Of a DNA stretch of 64,000 nucleotides, positions 26,401-38,774 are shown in pieces. Each line of letters starts with the position of its first letter. Within the stretch, counting starts at the first letter, position 1. Source of the stretch: Phallusia mammillata (taxonomy: Eukaryota > Chordata > Ascidiacea > Phlebobranchia > Ascidiidae). The notes beneath the pieces were generated by a model. It was not told the origin of the DNA. It saw only the letters and a list, made by a program, of their open reading frames with translations, and made no database searches. The stretch is from assembly GCA_003260075.1 (NCBI GenBank), contig QLIY01000350.1:1-64000 (forward strand), written 5' to 3'. The position numbers were made by a program, and so were the translations under genes.

Positions 26401-28870
26401 TCACAGGGTCGAGATAAAGAATCCAGCGGTTTTCAATGTTTAGTTCATCGACCACAATCGACGGGCACAAGAATGTTCCGTTTTCAGCAGTTGCGTTTTC
26501 CGTTGCTGGCACATCAATTGGCTCGTGCTGTTTTAAAAGTAAACAAATCATTGCTGTGTTGTTGTTTTTTCGGACGATTAACAACAACGTATTTATGCAA
26601 AGGGTGTTGGGTTTATGTGCCGGTTGAAATATTCTATTGTAAAAGGAAAAATATAAAAGGTAAGAACGGTGTCCTAAAATAATCAAACCGGAAAGTTGAG
26701 GTCACCTAACGAGCAGCACATACGTACTTATAAGTTACTTAATATTCCACCAAGGCGCAATGCACCCGATCCAAATCGATTTATTTAAAAAAAATATAAA
26801 GAGTCACGTCTGGAAAAGCTGACATGCTTATGCCTTATTTCTGAACAACGGGGTAAACAATGTTAATTCGTACTGAACAAAGCGCAAACATAGCACCAGT
26901 GCAGTGGCAATGCGTTACGTTCGATATGATATACGTAGGGCGCACGTAGACTGTAGGCGCCTCAGTGCATCCGCTCAAATGCAAAACACAACAGGACAAA
27001 AAGTGCATACGTCCTCTTATTACATTCGTCCATCAACCATGGTACACCTATCTTCTACTTACTGGAACAAGCATCATCACAGTCGCGCTGACTATTACTA
27101 TTACTGAACCGAGAGCGTCGCCCAAAACATGCAAGAATACTGCCTTCATGTTCATTTGCTCCTCCATGGAAGTGTCTTGTTTCTGCACAAACAAACAACA
27201 AAGTATTGTACATATATATCAAGATTAGTGACATTGTCTATCCAACGAAAGAAAACTTATATTTCATTGCATTTTAGACTTACTGATGGTGCTACAGCTC
27301 CATTTTTAGCGGCTTCAACATCTAATGATGCATCATGGCTGTGAGAATGCTTATGGTCATGACCGTGATCGTGACCGTGACCATGGCCATGGTCATGACC
27401 TGCATGAGCATGAGAACCAAACAAGATCAAACCGATGATGTTAATCAACAATCCACCTGCAAACATTAAAAGACAATGTTGGGAATTGACAAATTTCAGT
27501 AGGTATATACACTAAAGGCATGGGTAAAAAAATAAAACCTCACAATGTCTTTTTTATGCTGTGTCACCAATTATGAGTCTGATTTTATCATTGGGACCAG
27601 CCCTGAAAAGTTTGTGCAGACCAGACATAATAACAATCTTGTGTATAAACCAGGGTGTGCCCAGCCTTTAGTATTATACTAAATCAAGCTGATAGGAATG
27701 CGAAATGATAGCAATGGAGAGCTGACTTCCATTTAAATGCAGTAAAATAAAATATCTTGCTTACCTCCCCCAACTGCAAGGACCAACACAGCATTAGTGA
27801 CCAACTTTGGTTCATAAAACTTTTCAACAGCCTCCATTAGAATTGAAACACACAGTGCAAGCAAAAAGGTTGAATTGATTAGTGCCCCCACAACCTGATC
27901 AAACGTGTAAGATTTTACCAATCTGATTTATCAATCACATAACCACAATTACAATTCAGCAGCTGCATAAGGCTACACATTACAAATTATGAGTGAATGT
28001 GCGTTTGTGTAAAAACAACTGATTTACTATTACAAAATTATGCATACAATAAATATTTGCCCCCTTTTGGAACAACAAAAATATTTGACCAATTTATAAA
28101 AACATTTACAGTTCAATATTTACTTGTTTTGAAACACCAGCACATTGTTGATACACATATGTTACTAATCATGGTGATATACCGCTGATGAAAAATGAGC
28201 ATATGTTGCAACAAGGAAGAAAATCAAATAGGAAATTTCACTTGCCTCAAATCTGACCCAACCAAAAGTGTTATAGTAGCGCCGCTTTGAAGGCCATGGT
28301 GTAATTGATTCATGGGCAGTACGTTTGCTCATCCGCACTGCTACCAATGCAACAATTAAGGACAAACAATCTGAAAGCATGTGAAAGGAATCCGCAACCA
28401 AAGTAAGACTGTTTGTGATATGACCTGTAAAACAGTATTTTTGAATGGTTAAGATTTGATAATTGCCACAATAACTACCTAATGTGCAAAAAAGTTGCCA
28501 CATAACAAGTATTTAATGTAGTGTCTGTAGAACTCAAGTCTGTAGAAGGCTTCAAACATTCATTAGAGTTTATGAAATGCGATTTAAATATTGTTAATTA
28601 AATGAACCAGGAAAAATTCTGGATGTCATTAAATGTGTAAAACAGTAATTATTGTAACATACCCACTAAAACTTCAGCAAGAAAGTATACTAGAATTAAA
28701 GACAACATAGATCCAAGTCGAATTGATTTTGATTTTATCCATCGAGAACAAATTCCGTTATCTTCTTCATTCTCTTCTTCCTTGTCCTCGTGCATTTGAC
28801 CATTGATTAGTGAACAATCTTCCTGCATAGTTGACTCCACAGAAGATGTCTCCTTTGATTTCATTGTCAT
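20453..28870 (-). CDS. slc30a1: SLC30A1-type zinc exporter (ZnT1-like), copy A, complete
   Basis: Cation-diffusion-facilitator that exports Zn2+ from the cytosol, predicted 511 residues (human ZnT1 is 507). Exons: 28663-28870, 28246-28424, 27765-27894, 27284-27456, 27063-27182, 26283-26527, 24134-24263, 22547-22690, 21657-21699, 21006-21068, 20453-20553; all phases agree. Six membrane segments are readable. The Zn site has two HxxxD motifs, HMLSD in segment II and HVLGD in segment V. A histidine-rich loop (alternating His with Gly/Asp/Lys/Ser) lies between segments IV and V. The cytosolic C-terminal fold follows (LILLQTVP, FHIWQLTGEK, STVQPEF), then a Cys-rich stretch and a Ser-rich tail. Intron 2 has a GC donor. 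The first Met was chosen because the frame upstream has no earlier ATG. It is the intact member of a tandem pair with 34600-39162. Confidence 0.94.
21290..21330 (-). ncRNA. Degenerate hammerhead-like motif
   Basis: Minus strand reads CTGATGG (core A7 changed to G), a GGCA/TGCC helix, then GAAAC followed by GTT. This is the order of the hammerhead core, but with one core substitution and no clear stem I. It lies in intron 9 of the zinc exporter and is probably a retroelement remnant. Confidence 0.3.
24387..24570 (+). mobile_element. Short hAT-type MITE (copy 1)
   Basis: Begins CAGTGGTGGAATTCAA and ends with CGGCTGAACCCTATAACACTG-like sequence. TGTTAGGCA occurs on both sides (24380-24388, 24570-24578), consistent with a target duplication although the exact end is ambiguous. 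It is the inverted counterpart of 42936-43113, sharing AACCGGTTCG, CTCATAAAATTTCGTGAGACGG and TTACTGTCAA-type blocks. It sits in intron 6 of the zinc exporter. Confidence 0.7.
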
Positions 28871-28908
28871 TTTGAAAGTTAAAAAAAATAATATCTGTTT
28901 TACATAAG
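28871..28908 (-). promoter_or_regulatory. 5' leader of zinc exporter A with acceptor and start-stop uORF
   Basis: A strong acceptor (TTTTTTGCCAG) ends at 28909, so 28908-28871 is untranslated leader joined either to an upstream exon or to a trans-spliced leader. Within it ATG at 28905-28903 is followed directly by TAA, a minimal start-stop upstream frame. Confidence 0.5.
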
Positions 28909-29679
28909 CTGGCAAAAAAGAGAAATGTGATTAGTAACCTAATGTCATGCCACACACACTAGTTTCTATTCAGCATTGCAAACTAATCACCTAAAGTTGA
29001 CATTTAGTTTCAAGACTGCACATAAAACTAATAATTACAATCCGATTAACTTGACCTCTCTGTCAAATCTTAAGTGAACTACTTGACAAATTTCAGTTCA
29101 GAAACCTACCAAAGGTTTTTGCAAAAACAAAGTTCAGAATTCAGACATACTAAATGCCAATCTCTTTGTCCTGCATTCAAGGTTAAAGGTACACATGCCT
29201 CAATACAAAAACCCTTCCAAATGGAATACTATAACAAACTCACGGATATCAAACAATTTGCGCAATTAAATGGAGGTCAACCTTAGCCGGCAACAGACGA
29301 ACCCAAACCTCGAATTCGGCTTCAAATGTCAACAAAATGACACTGTTGTCATAAAATACAAATTAATTCCTCATATTATATATCGTGGAACTGCGTGTCA
29401 CGAAATACGTTTTATATCTAAGCAAAACCACGTTTCAAAACGATAAAAATAGTAACAGTCCCTGATGAATGCCAAACAGACAGCGCCTTTCATTCCAATT
29501 CGTGACGTAATATACGTTTATTGCCATTCCCCTAATAACATCTTTCAAATTCGTTACATAATATACGTTTATTACCACTCCCCTAATAACATCTTAAAAG
29601 ATTATTATTGTACCACTTAGTGTAAACACTGCAAATATTGGATGAATTACATAGGACATGCTGTATTTAAAGCTAGACG

Positions 29680-29960
29680 AGGCCCCTTAAAGCGCGTGAC
29701 AACCCAAACAGCCCGAGGGCAGACATTTTCAGCTGACTCGAAGGCCTAAAATTTCCAATTGAAATCCATACCCGCCAAGCTTGCTATCCAATACCTGAGC
29801 TTCACACGGCACGCTGCTACGCCGGGTGCAAACGATCCGGGGCTTGTCTACTCTAAACCGCGTTTCTCAACGCGAAGGGAAGATCTATTGATTTAGCTCT
29901 TTGAAGGCCTCAGCACGGCACTATACCCACGTGCCGGGTGCACCGTCACCATACCAATAC
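29680..29960 (+). repeat. Local repeat, unit-A copy
   Basis: Carries GCACGCT..GCCGGGTGCAAAC, GGGGCTTG, a TTTCTCAACGCGAA-type stretch and TTTAGCTCTTTGAAGGCC in the same order as the array at 39390-40170. Its position upstream of zinc exporter A mirrors the array upstream of copy B, so it belongs to the segmental duplication. Confidence 0.65.
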
Positions 29961-31999
29961 GAAACAATCGGTTAAACAACCTTAATTGCTGCCGTTCTTG
30001 TGCTTTCGCCTTGCGCAACAAATGCTTTTGCACACAATGCTGACTCAACATGACTATGAAAAATCGCTCTAGTCTAGGCTACGTATCTGCTGCAGCCCTG
30101 AGGCGTGATGACCACACACTCTGGACCCACTGGTCCTTTGCCAATAAAATGAACAACGAAAACAACCAAAACAGTATGATAGATATTTTATCGCATTGGT
30201 TGAGTTAAAAAGTGTTTTCCCTGCTGCGTATCGCTTTACTTCTAAGGACGCCAGTAGTAAAATCCTATTAACCAATTTGCCAGTTGGCGGTTTCCTATTG
30301 CCCAGCTGTTAATTTTCGTACGATGACCTTATTGACAACAAGTTTTTCTTTTGTGTTCCGCTGTGACATATTGCCCAACAAACGCATCAATACCGAAAAC
30401 CAGCTTTCCTGCATTATCACTACATCATTAAAGACTTCAATATTTAAAATTAAATAAGGTTGGGAATTGAGAATGTTTGTTGCTGTATACCCTTTGGACT
30501 TACCTTACTCAAAACTCCGTATAATAGGATAATTCGACACGATAAAAGCAAGTGACCCACAATGCCCACGCTTTTTTAAGTCCTGCAATGTCGCAATATT
30601 GGTATTTTTTCTTCATCCAGGCTTTTCTGATCGTAACTCTTACCTAACAATTGCGCCACGAGCTGTGAAGTTCGGTCAAAAGTTCGACCTACGGTCGGGA
30701 GCTTTTAACTGGTGCCGCGTGCACTGCTGAGTTCGATTCTCGTAAAAAAACGGGGGAAACGCTCTAATAATTCCAGGATGACAAGTGCAAACTGTTTCAC
30801 AATGGGCTGTAATTCGATTATGCGATTTATACAATGGAAGTTCATAGTACATTTGGTTAGTAAAGGTCAAAATAAAGTTTTTTTTCACTAAAGTAGATTT
30901 AATGCATTCCATCGTTGGTATTCATTGCACCTTTAACGAACTCTGTTCGTACAGATAACCGTGTTAGAAGACATGATAAAAATCCGCGATAACGCTGCTT
31001 GCTTCAGCGTTTAATGCATTACTTTGAAAAGCTTTTTTATTTATTTAAATTAGTGCTCTTGGTAACTGCAAAACAGAGCCGAAAAGCTTGGGTTTCGGTT
31101 GCTTATTGCAATCATAAACATTCAACATCAATTTAATTAGCCAAACAAAGCATTTTTTGCAGAATTTTAGTCTGCCTCATTTTAAAACGTATGCTTTACT
31201 ACAGCTAAAGAATATTTTTTTTTAAGTTTCAGAAAAATGTCCAACAGTAATTTAGGTTTCCAAGCAATACAAGTTTACTTCGTTTTGTAATTTTTCTCGC
31301 TATAAAACATTAAACATAGGCTAATGCTTGACCCTTCTTCTGCCAAGGAGACAGGCATACATTTGCAGAACGTTGTCTAAAAATTGAACTACATGCAGAC
31401 TTTAATTTCAAAGATAGTCTACTTATTTAATAATACACACCCTATGTAACAGTCCAACTGTCAATTTGTTTCTACTAATGTGAGACGTGTTTTATTTGCT
31501 GGAAGCGACGAAATTTAACAGATGGTAAATGTATCGTGCTCGTCACTTAATTATTCATCATTCCACGTGCTGTGCGGTTGCATTTTCAAGCTGTTAGATG
31601 TAATTATACTCCGCTGATGTGGTTACACAAAAACTACCTTGAATTCTCGCTACTGCTAAAACCATACAACGTGACAAAATTACGTGTACGGCAATCCAAA
31701 CTAAAATTACTGCGCGACAATTGTGCAAGAAGCAACTGAACTGAACTGTGTTTGCATTCGAACAGCCGTAACTCCCAGTAAACTATCACGACGTTCACCG
31801 CTTGATCTTTGACCTACTGATAACAAACACCCACAGTTACGACACAATAGCAGGCTGGAAGTTCTAGATTTACAAATAATGGAGTCAAGTTGCTGCAAAT
31901 GACAGCCTCTGAAACAACTTACCATATTACTTTAACCACGTGCTGAGTTTTAACTTGCTCTTCTTGTGTTTGTCGACCTGTTAATCGTACTTGAAAATG

Positions 32000-33450
32000 C
32001 TTTGATCAAAAACCGACAATCTAAACATCTTCAACGCCAGTCTTTTATCCAGAGAGTTGGTAACTGACACCATATAAAAGTCACTACTGGACAATCTTAA
32101 CGAAAGCAGTTTACCAGCGCTGGATAAACGACAACTTAACTTTATTCTACATTGGTTGTGCTTGTAAACAAATACGGCACTTGAAAAGTCGCCTTCTAAT
32201 CTGGCAGTTAGTAACGTTCCGTCTCCGGCAAGCAATGCATAAGGTCAAATTTCAATCTATTTGTTTCGGAATTCGCAAATGCGGCGTTCGTTGCCAAAAC
32301 ATGCGTTGCTAAGTGAAAACTGTCTCGACAAGTCTTTGTGTCTGGCACAGACCTTTCGAACAAATGTGTTTATTTTCGGCCTAATTAATTTACCCACGAT
32401 TGCACATCGATGGTCAAAGGTATGCACGCATAATTAAATTGATAAGGTGTGATAGTTTTTAGATTCAGTAGAAAACATCAGGCCAAAATTTGAACCTTAA
32501 AAAAAAATAGTCCAATCCTCCAATAGCCTATATATAATCTCTAGCAAAATAATACCTTTAAGTTGACCGGCAGTAAGGAGTTGCTGGAACAATTTGTTTC
32601 TGGCCAAAAATTCGCATGTAATATGTCATATAAATGCAAAGATTTGTCCAAAAACGTTTGTTTCGTTTGGTAGGAAAATCTCATTTTTCAGCTGTCCTTA
32701 TTTAATGGTTCACATCGATAGCAACCCTGCCTACACGAAACCTAATGATAATGTAACGAGTTTCTGACGCAACAAAACAATAAGGTATAAAACCTCAACA
32801 AGACATGAACCCTAAAGCTTTGTTCAAAAAGGGACATTCTAAACATCTCCACCAATCTTTTATCAAATTTTTGCATGAAGTATATTTATGTCCATTAAAA
32901 CCGCTTACCACGCGGTACCATACGATATTTAGTACCACCGCTTTAAAAGCCGCCTTGTAATATAACAGTTAATAATCGTTCCGTCTTAATACAGACAGGC
33001 AATAAAAAAATGGAATCCATTTTTTCCGAATTCGCAAATCCGGCGTTCGTTGTTATGTGTAAACAGTCTCGACAATTCTTTGTGTCTGCACTGACGTCTC
33101 AAACGAATTTGTTTATTTTCAACTTACATTGACCTACGATTGCAAATCGACCTTTGTATTTTTAACGTCGTTATAATGTTATACAATAAGTAATAAAAAA
33201 ACACTGGAAAAAATACTCCCAACCCCCCAATATGTAGGCTACAATCTTTACAAAATAATACTAGGCTATTAAGTTGACCAGAGTAACCCTTTGTTAACGA
33301 GGTTTTTTTAAGACATGTAATTCATCTCAGTTCATCAACAACGTTAAGCTAGACATATACGAAACCTAATGATATAATTTAACGAGTTTCTACACAACAA
33401 AACAATAGGATATAAACCTTGACAAGACATGAACCCTAAGCACCAACACT
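32000..33450. repeat. Local tandem duplication, 0.6-0.8 kb unit
   Basis: Blocks recur in the same order: 32024 and 32842 (AAACATCT..), 32270 and 33031 (ATTCGCAAAT.CGGCGTTCG), 32741 and 33366 (CCTAATGATA). The spacing shrinks from about 820 to 625 bases, so indels have accumulated. A third, partial copy is at about 41500-41690 in the other duplication unit. Confidence 0.65.
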
Positions 33451-33646
33451 TAAAGTGCACATTTAACTTAATAGTAAAGGGGCGCAAAAACAGTGGATTT
33501 CTAATCACGGTTCAAGCGTGAAGCAGAATACCTCCCGCTCTGCATTGTCCTGATTGTCTGATGCACACATATTATGGGCTGTACAGGTAGCCACTGGGCC
33601 GATCTGGCTAAAAATTAATCAACAAACAAACAACACCAAGTTTGTA

Positions 33647-33774
33647 GAGCTCTTCTGGCAAATGTAATTTTATTCCGACGTTTCTGAATGCCATTCAGTG
33701 TTATTTACCCTGATGAAGACGACCTGTTAGGACGTTGAAACGTCGGAATAAAATTACATTTGCCAGAAGAGCTC
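33647..33774 (+). ncRNA. Fold-back with hammerhead-like ribozyme core
   Basis: Two perfect 38-bp inverted repeats (33647-33684 and 33737-33774) flank a 52-base spacer. On the plus strand 33701-33751 reads in hammerhead type I order: stem I strand TTATTTACC, CTGATGA (33710-33716), a helix with one A.A mismatch and a bulge (33717-33736), GAAA (33737-33740), C, GTC (33742-33744), then GGAATAA, which pairs with the first strand around a two-base bulge. Very short stem III with ACGT is typical of hammerheads in Penelope-like elements. No reverse transcriptase is seen next to it. Confidence 0.5.
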
Positions 33775-34599
33775 TAAAAACTTGATATTATGCCTGGCAG
33801 CAACAGCTTACATAAACAAAGAACACCCTTCAAACAACTACTTAAAATTTCAGCAGATAAGGATTGTGAATCCAAAAAAGTTCAAAGTCAACTAAAATGC
33901 TTTACCAACCAACAAAGTATGAAACTCCTGGATCCTTGAAGCACGCGTTCTTGGCCAAACACTGGGAAAAAACAGCGTTAGACAGAAAAAAGCCCCCTTC
34001 AGGAAAAGGAACCCATAACAAATAAGGCACAAACAACGATAAATCAACGACGAATTGGCACGATTTGTCACGTCACATTTGTTTGGCTTGTATCATCGGC
34101 AATTCTTTTTGCGAGGGGTCGATTTGACGAGGTCATGCCGCCACTTGATGTCGCTCGCGCACCTTCGCCGTTTGGAATTTTTTCTTCATGCAATAAAGGT
34201 TAAAATCATTTTTGTCAAATAAACGTATTTAGTAGTTAATCATCAATTGGTCTATGGGCCTACGACAACCAATGGCGTTTAATGTTTGTCGTCTGGTTCC
34301 TGCGCAAAAAAAACTATAAAAGGCCGCAACAGGCAAGGATGTTTGTAAAGGTCGTCTATGGCCTGATTCTGTGTTTCGATTTTTAGATTAATATTTTTGT
34401 TAAATATCCTCGTTTTTTTAAAAAAGAATTGGGGATAGGTTTTCAGGTTCTTGGATGTTTGTGAAACTGCCCTACTTAATAGATTCTGTTTTTTACAGTT
34501 TTTTAGCTGATCTGTTTTTGCATCGTAATGTGTACAAGAGCATGAGACCATTATAGCGTTCGGACTAAGTGTGTTGTTTTAAGAAAGCTAATAACTTAC
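33775..34599. other. Junction of the two segmental-duplication units
   Basis: 33980-34230 matches 41685-41940 (shared GGCACAAACAACGATAAATC and CCACTTGATGTCGCTCGCGC), marking the upper end of unit A. From about 34490 the sequence resembles copy A around 21550, inside intron 9. The breakpoint therefore lies between about 34250 and 34490, and unit B starts inside the zinc-exporter gene, which explains the absence of exons 10 and 11 there. Confidence 0.7.
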
Positions 34600-35157
34600 C
34601 ATCTAGCGGTGATGCGTTTAAAGATCGTTTCTGTGTAAACAAACAAGAAAGTCACAGCAGCGGACTCCAAGCACCCAGACTAGATGTGGCAAATCCTTTT
34701 ATACGCTTAATGACTCAGTTGTGTAACCAATACATCAGAGGAAATATGAGCAGTGAAAATGCTTTAAAAAAACATAATTCTAACTAATATATCTTATTTC
34801 TTTGTTTATATATCTATTTTCTTTGTCTTTGTTTAGCATATATGCGAAACTCGCCCCATATATAACGTATACGTAATTCGGTGGTTTTGCCAAAAAAGGG
34901 TACTAATGCTGGTTATGATTCTAAACGCGTGGTTTATGTATTCACAGGTTCGCGGATCTCTAGCATCTAGTCCTGGCAATGTAATTTAGACTGTAAAGTT
35001 TTAAAATTAAAGATTTTCGGGTTTTTGAAGCAGACAATTAAATTAGACGATTGGAAAAAACTCGTCAGTCTGGCGATCCCTACGATTAAGCTGACATGTG
35101 CAGCATACGAGGCAGGCAACGGTGCTTGTGTTAACTTTTCGAAGGTCTACCGCTAAG

Positions 35158-35229
35158 CCTGAGTAGCTTAGCTGCTAGAGCGCGAGTCCCGGAAAGACTC
35201 CAGTCGTGAGTTCGAATCATCACCGCAGG
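35158..35229 (+). repeat. tRNA-derived sequence (SINE head or tRNA pseudogene)
   Basis: Has an A box (TAGCTTAGC, 35164-35172), a 5-bp anticodon stem GAGTC/GACTC with 7-base loop CCGGAAA, a B box GAGTTCGAATC (35208-35218) and a partly paired acceptor stem (CCTG/CAGG). Loop position 33 is C rather than the invariant T and the T-stem is imperfect, so a working tRNA is unlikely. Confidence 0.45.
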
Positions 35230-37121
35230 GTAGATTTCTAGTCTACGCCTTGTCACATGGGAATGTTTCGTGACCCGCTGATGTTTCGTGACGTTATAAC
35301 TCCTTTAAAGGAATTGGCGTACTATGATTTGCATATGAGTGTGCCGTGATGACAGGTCTGATCCCAGTTACGAATTTATGTTCATCTTAAGAAATCGAGT
35401 AAAATCATAATGGCTATCCGTTAAACCAGATAATGCAAATACCAACACAATGTCGTTTTGTACTTTTTAAACACAAACTAAAAAGCACTGCGATTCATTA
35501 TAACATTGGCAAGGGTTAATTAACAAATAGTAGGGCATTTTTGGGGTTTGTATTCTGTATTTTGACAAGGCAATATCGGATACACAGTAAAACATACAGC
35601 ATAAGAGGTTCTTCTTAAACAGGTTATCTTACCGTAAGACCATTTATGCTGCAGCAGGTCTTTGTTTTGCAAGCCTCGGTCTGACATTGCATGTTACAGT
35701 GTGGAGCGGGACTTGTGTGAAATTCGGGTTGAACAGTTGATGAATGAATACCACTGTCGTGCAATCGTTTTTTTTTTACCTGTAAAACAGACAGTTTAGA
35801 TTTTTTTTCTTTTGATACGAAAAGTTTTTTTTACTGAGTGAATAACTGCATTCTTTAATAGAAAGGTACAATAACAGTGAAAAAAACGTTGTCCTTTTGC
35901 TATTGTACAATTTCTTTAGGTTTATTGGTGATTTTGAGACAACTGTAAGATAAAATATATGACAACGGTTCAATTGAAAATGCAGAATAAAAACTGCCCC
36001 AAAAGTCCTTTCATCTGTGACACACCAAACTTTATGTTTTCGTTCAATGTTGTCAAAAACGTAAAAACAACACCGTGGGTGTTCAGAATGGTAAAAGGGT
36101 CAGAGATTTTGTCAAAAACATAAAAAAGAACCTACTATTTTCGCTACACTCAGGTAGGTGTCGGCGTCCTTGCATTGCAAATGAACTGTTGCAACCAGTT
36201 TTTCGCCAGTCAACCGCCATATATGGAAGTCGTGGATTTCTTGAACGCCTTCGATCTTTTCAATCCTAATAAGAAGCAATAAATGTTGAACGCCTGAGAG
36301 ACGGTATAGCTGTTTTTGCGATCGAAAAGATAAGGTACCACGCAAAATATAACTTGCTGGGACAATCATACTGCACCCGAGAAAAATACTAACAGAAAAC
36401 AAAATTTACGCGAAGTGCCCCAAGTTGCGTCTCCCTCCGTTTGACGTTGTAACCGTGTCTGCTTAGGTAATTCGTTAAAGTGACGTTAATATTTTGATAC
36501 CCTGGTAACGTGACGTCACTACTTCGATAATTTAGTAATGTGAAGTCACGCAAGTGATTTTTCATGTCATTTCTGCTGCTGTTCATTTTTCGGGTGGTTA
36601 ACAATATTGTCGCCAATATGGGCCAGTGGTTCTAATCCCATATCGGTAGCTTGCGTTTCCTTGAGCAAGAAACTAAAACGGCATTGCTCCAGCCCAGTGG
36701 TTCCCGATGGGTTGAACTAAATTGAAGTCACCAACAATCAATTTAAAAAAAATTGAATAATTCAAGTGACTTGCAATAAAACCGGGATCATTATACGCAT
36801 TCAGGTGTTCTCGGCCCGCCCACCAAGGATAAGAAGCAAAAAAAAAAAACAAGCAAACGTATTTTATTAAGCCAAGGGTGTTAAGTTAATGCTTTGTTTA
36901 AAATATCCTGTTGTAAGAAATATATATATATATAATGCCAAGCCTTGCAACATACACGCACACAGTGTTTTTTTAAAGGTGTTTTGGGGTTTCAAAGGTT
37001 TTCAAATTTCTCCAGCGGTTTCCCAAAATGTGGACTTATGGCTATTTTTTGGTATTTAAATGAACACTTGCGGTCACCCAAACCAAACCTTAAAAAAAAA
37101 CCTGCACGCACATTTGCTCAA

Positions 37122-37247
37122 ATGCAAAACACCAACAGGACAAATGCGCTAACATTTTGCCTATTACATGCATCCATCACCCCCCCCCCATGCAAAACAC
37201 CAACAGGACAAATGCGCTAACATTTTGCCTATTACATACATCCATCA
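37122..37247. repeat. Direct duplication split by exactly C10
   Basis: 37122-37179 and 37190-37247 are both 58 bp and nearly identical; C10 occupies 37180-37189. It lies between exons 5 and 7 of zinc exporter copy B, exactly the interval from which exon 6 is missing. Confidence 0.9.
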
Positions 37248-38659
37248 ATCATTGTACACCTTACTGTGAAACTATCTTCTACTTACTGGAACCATGATTA
37301 CAGTCGCACTGACCATCACTATTACGGAGCCCAGAGCGTCACCCAAAACATGCAAAAATACTGCCTTCATGTTCATTTGTTCCTCCATTGACGTGTTTTG
37401 TTTCTGCACAAACAAACAACAAAGTATCATACACATATACATACAACATCAGTGACATTGTCTATTCAAAGAAAGAAAACTTATATTTCATTGCATTTTA
37501 GACTTACTGATGGTGCTACAGCTCCATTTTTAGCAGCTTCAACATCTAATGATGCATCATGGCTGTGAGAATGCTTATGGTCACTGTGATCGTGACCATG
37601 GCCATGGTCATGACCTGCATGAGCATGAGAACCAAACAACACCAATCCAACCATGTTAATCAACAATCCACCTGCAAAAAATAAAAAACAGTAAAAAAAG
37701 ATTTAAAACTTTAATAGGTACAATAAATCGACAATCAAAAATATAGCATAACAATGAATTTTTAATGCTCCATCAGCAAACATGATTTTGTATTCATTAC
37801 TGGGAACAGTTCTGAACAGTTTAGGAAAAACAGACAATTTGGTAGAAACCTCAGCTTACAAAATCTGAATCAAGCAGATAGAGATGCCTGTAAAGCTGAC
37901 TTGCTTGAGAATTAAGAAGCAGAAAAATAAAGTATCTCGCTTATCTCCCCCAACTGCAAGGACCAACAGAGCATTAGTGACCAGCTTTGGTTCATAAAAA
38001 TTTTTAACAGCCCATATTGAAATGAAAGCACATAAGACAAGCAAAACAGTTGAATTAATTAGTGCTCCCACAACCTGATTAAACAAAAGTGTTGATTTAT
38101 CAATTTCATAACACTTATACAACACCACAGTTAAACTACAGCGATTGCAAAAGTCTACTCATGACAGAATGTAAGATACAAAGCATTTACATAAAAAATA
38201 CTGCACTGAATTACAATGACAAAATTTACAAGTACACTGTATTTTCACAATTTTTTAGGAAAACAGAACTTTCGACAAATTTTTAAATTGCGCAGCAGTG
38301 CCATGTCCCAATTCATTTAAGACATGTAGCAATGCGAAAAAAGACTTTTATACAAAAAGAATGACAAAAAAGGCAAATAGCACTCTTTGATGCATAAAGA
38401 AAACACCACAGTGGGGCTGCTACACAATTATTAATACACATTTCTGAAAGCCATGATCATTTTAAACTTACCCAAATGTTGCACCAATAAAAATCAAATC
38501 AGAAATTGCCCTTACCTCAAATCTGACCCAACCAAAAGTGTTATAGTAGCGTCGTTTTGAAGGCCATGGTGTAATTGATTTATGGGCAGCATGTTTGCTC
38601 ATTCGCACTGCTACTAATGCAACAATTAAGGACAAACAATCTGAAAGCATATGAAAGGA

Positions 38660-38774
38660 ATCCGCAACCAAAGTAAGACTGTTTGTGATGTGACCTGTAA
38701 AACAGTAATTTTCCCCCCCCCCATCCGCAACCAAAGTAAGACTGTTTGTGATATGACCTGTAAAACAGTAATTT
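38660..38774. repeat. Duplicated exon edge split by C10 (zinc exporter B, exon 2)
   Basis: 38660-38712 is repeated at 38723-38774 around C10 (38713-38722). Each copy contains the exon 2 acceptor (TTTTACAG) and the first ~35 coding bases. Only the 38694 acceptor leads into a full exon; the other runs into the C-run. Confidence 0.9.

Larger units (their letters stand above)
28909..33646. other. Upstream region of zinc exporter A
   Basis: No accepted gene. It holds a copy of the local repeat seen at 39390-40170 (about 29680-29960) and a tandem duplication at about 32000-33450. A degenerate tRNA-like B box lies near 30730-30742. Open frames at 31707-31925 and 31981-32235 have no recognisable domain; the second lies in the tandem repeat and its frame is not kept in the other copy. 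Confidence 0.5.

Noticed and set aside
31707-32235. Two minus-strand frames upstream of zinc exporter A
   Set aside because: No domain; the second falls in a tandem repeat whose other copy does not keep the frame.
36621-36730. Short repeat with two CAGTGGTTC words
   Set aside because: Resembles a dispersed repeat, but the two words are in the same orientation and no boundaries could be set.
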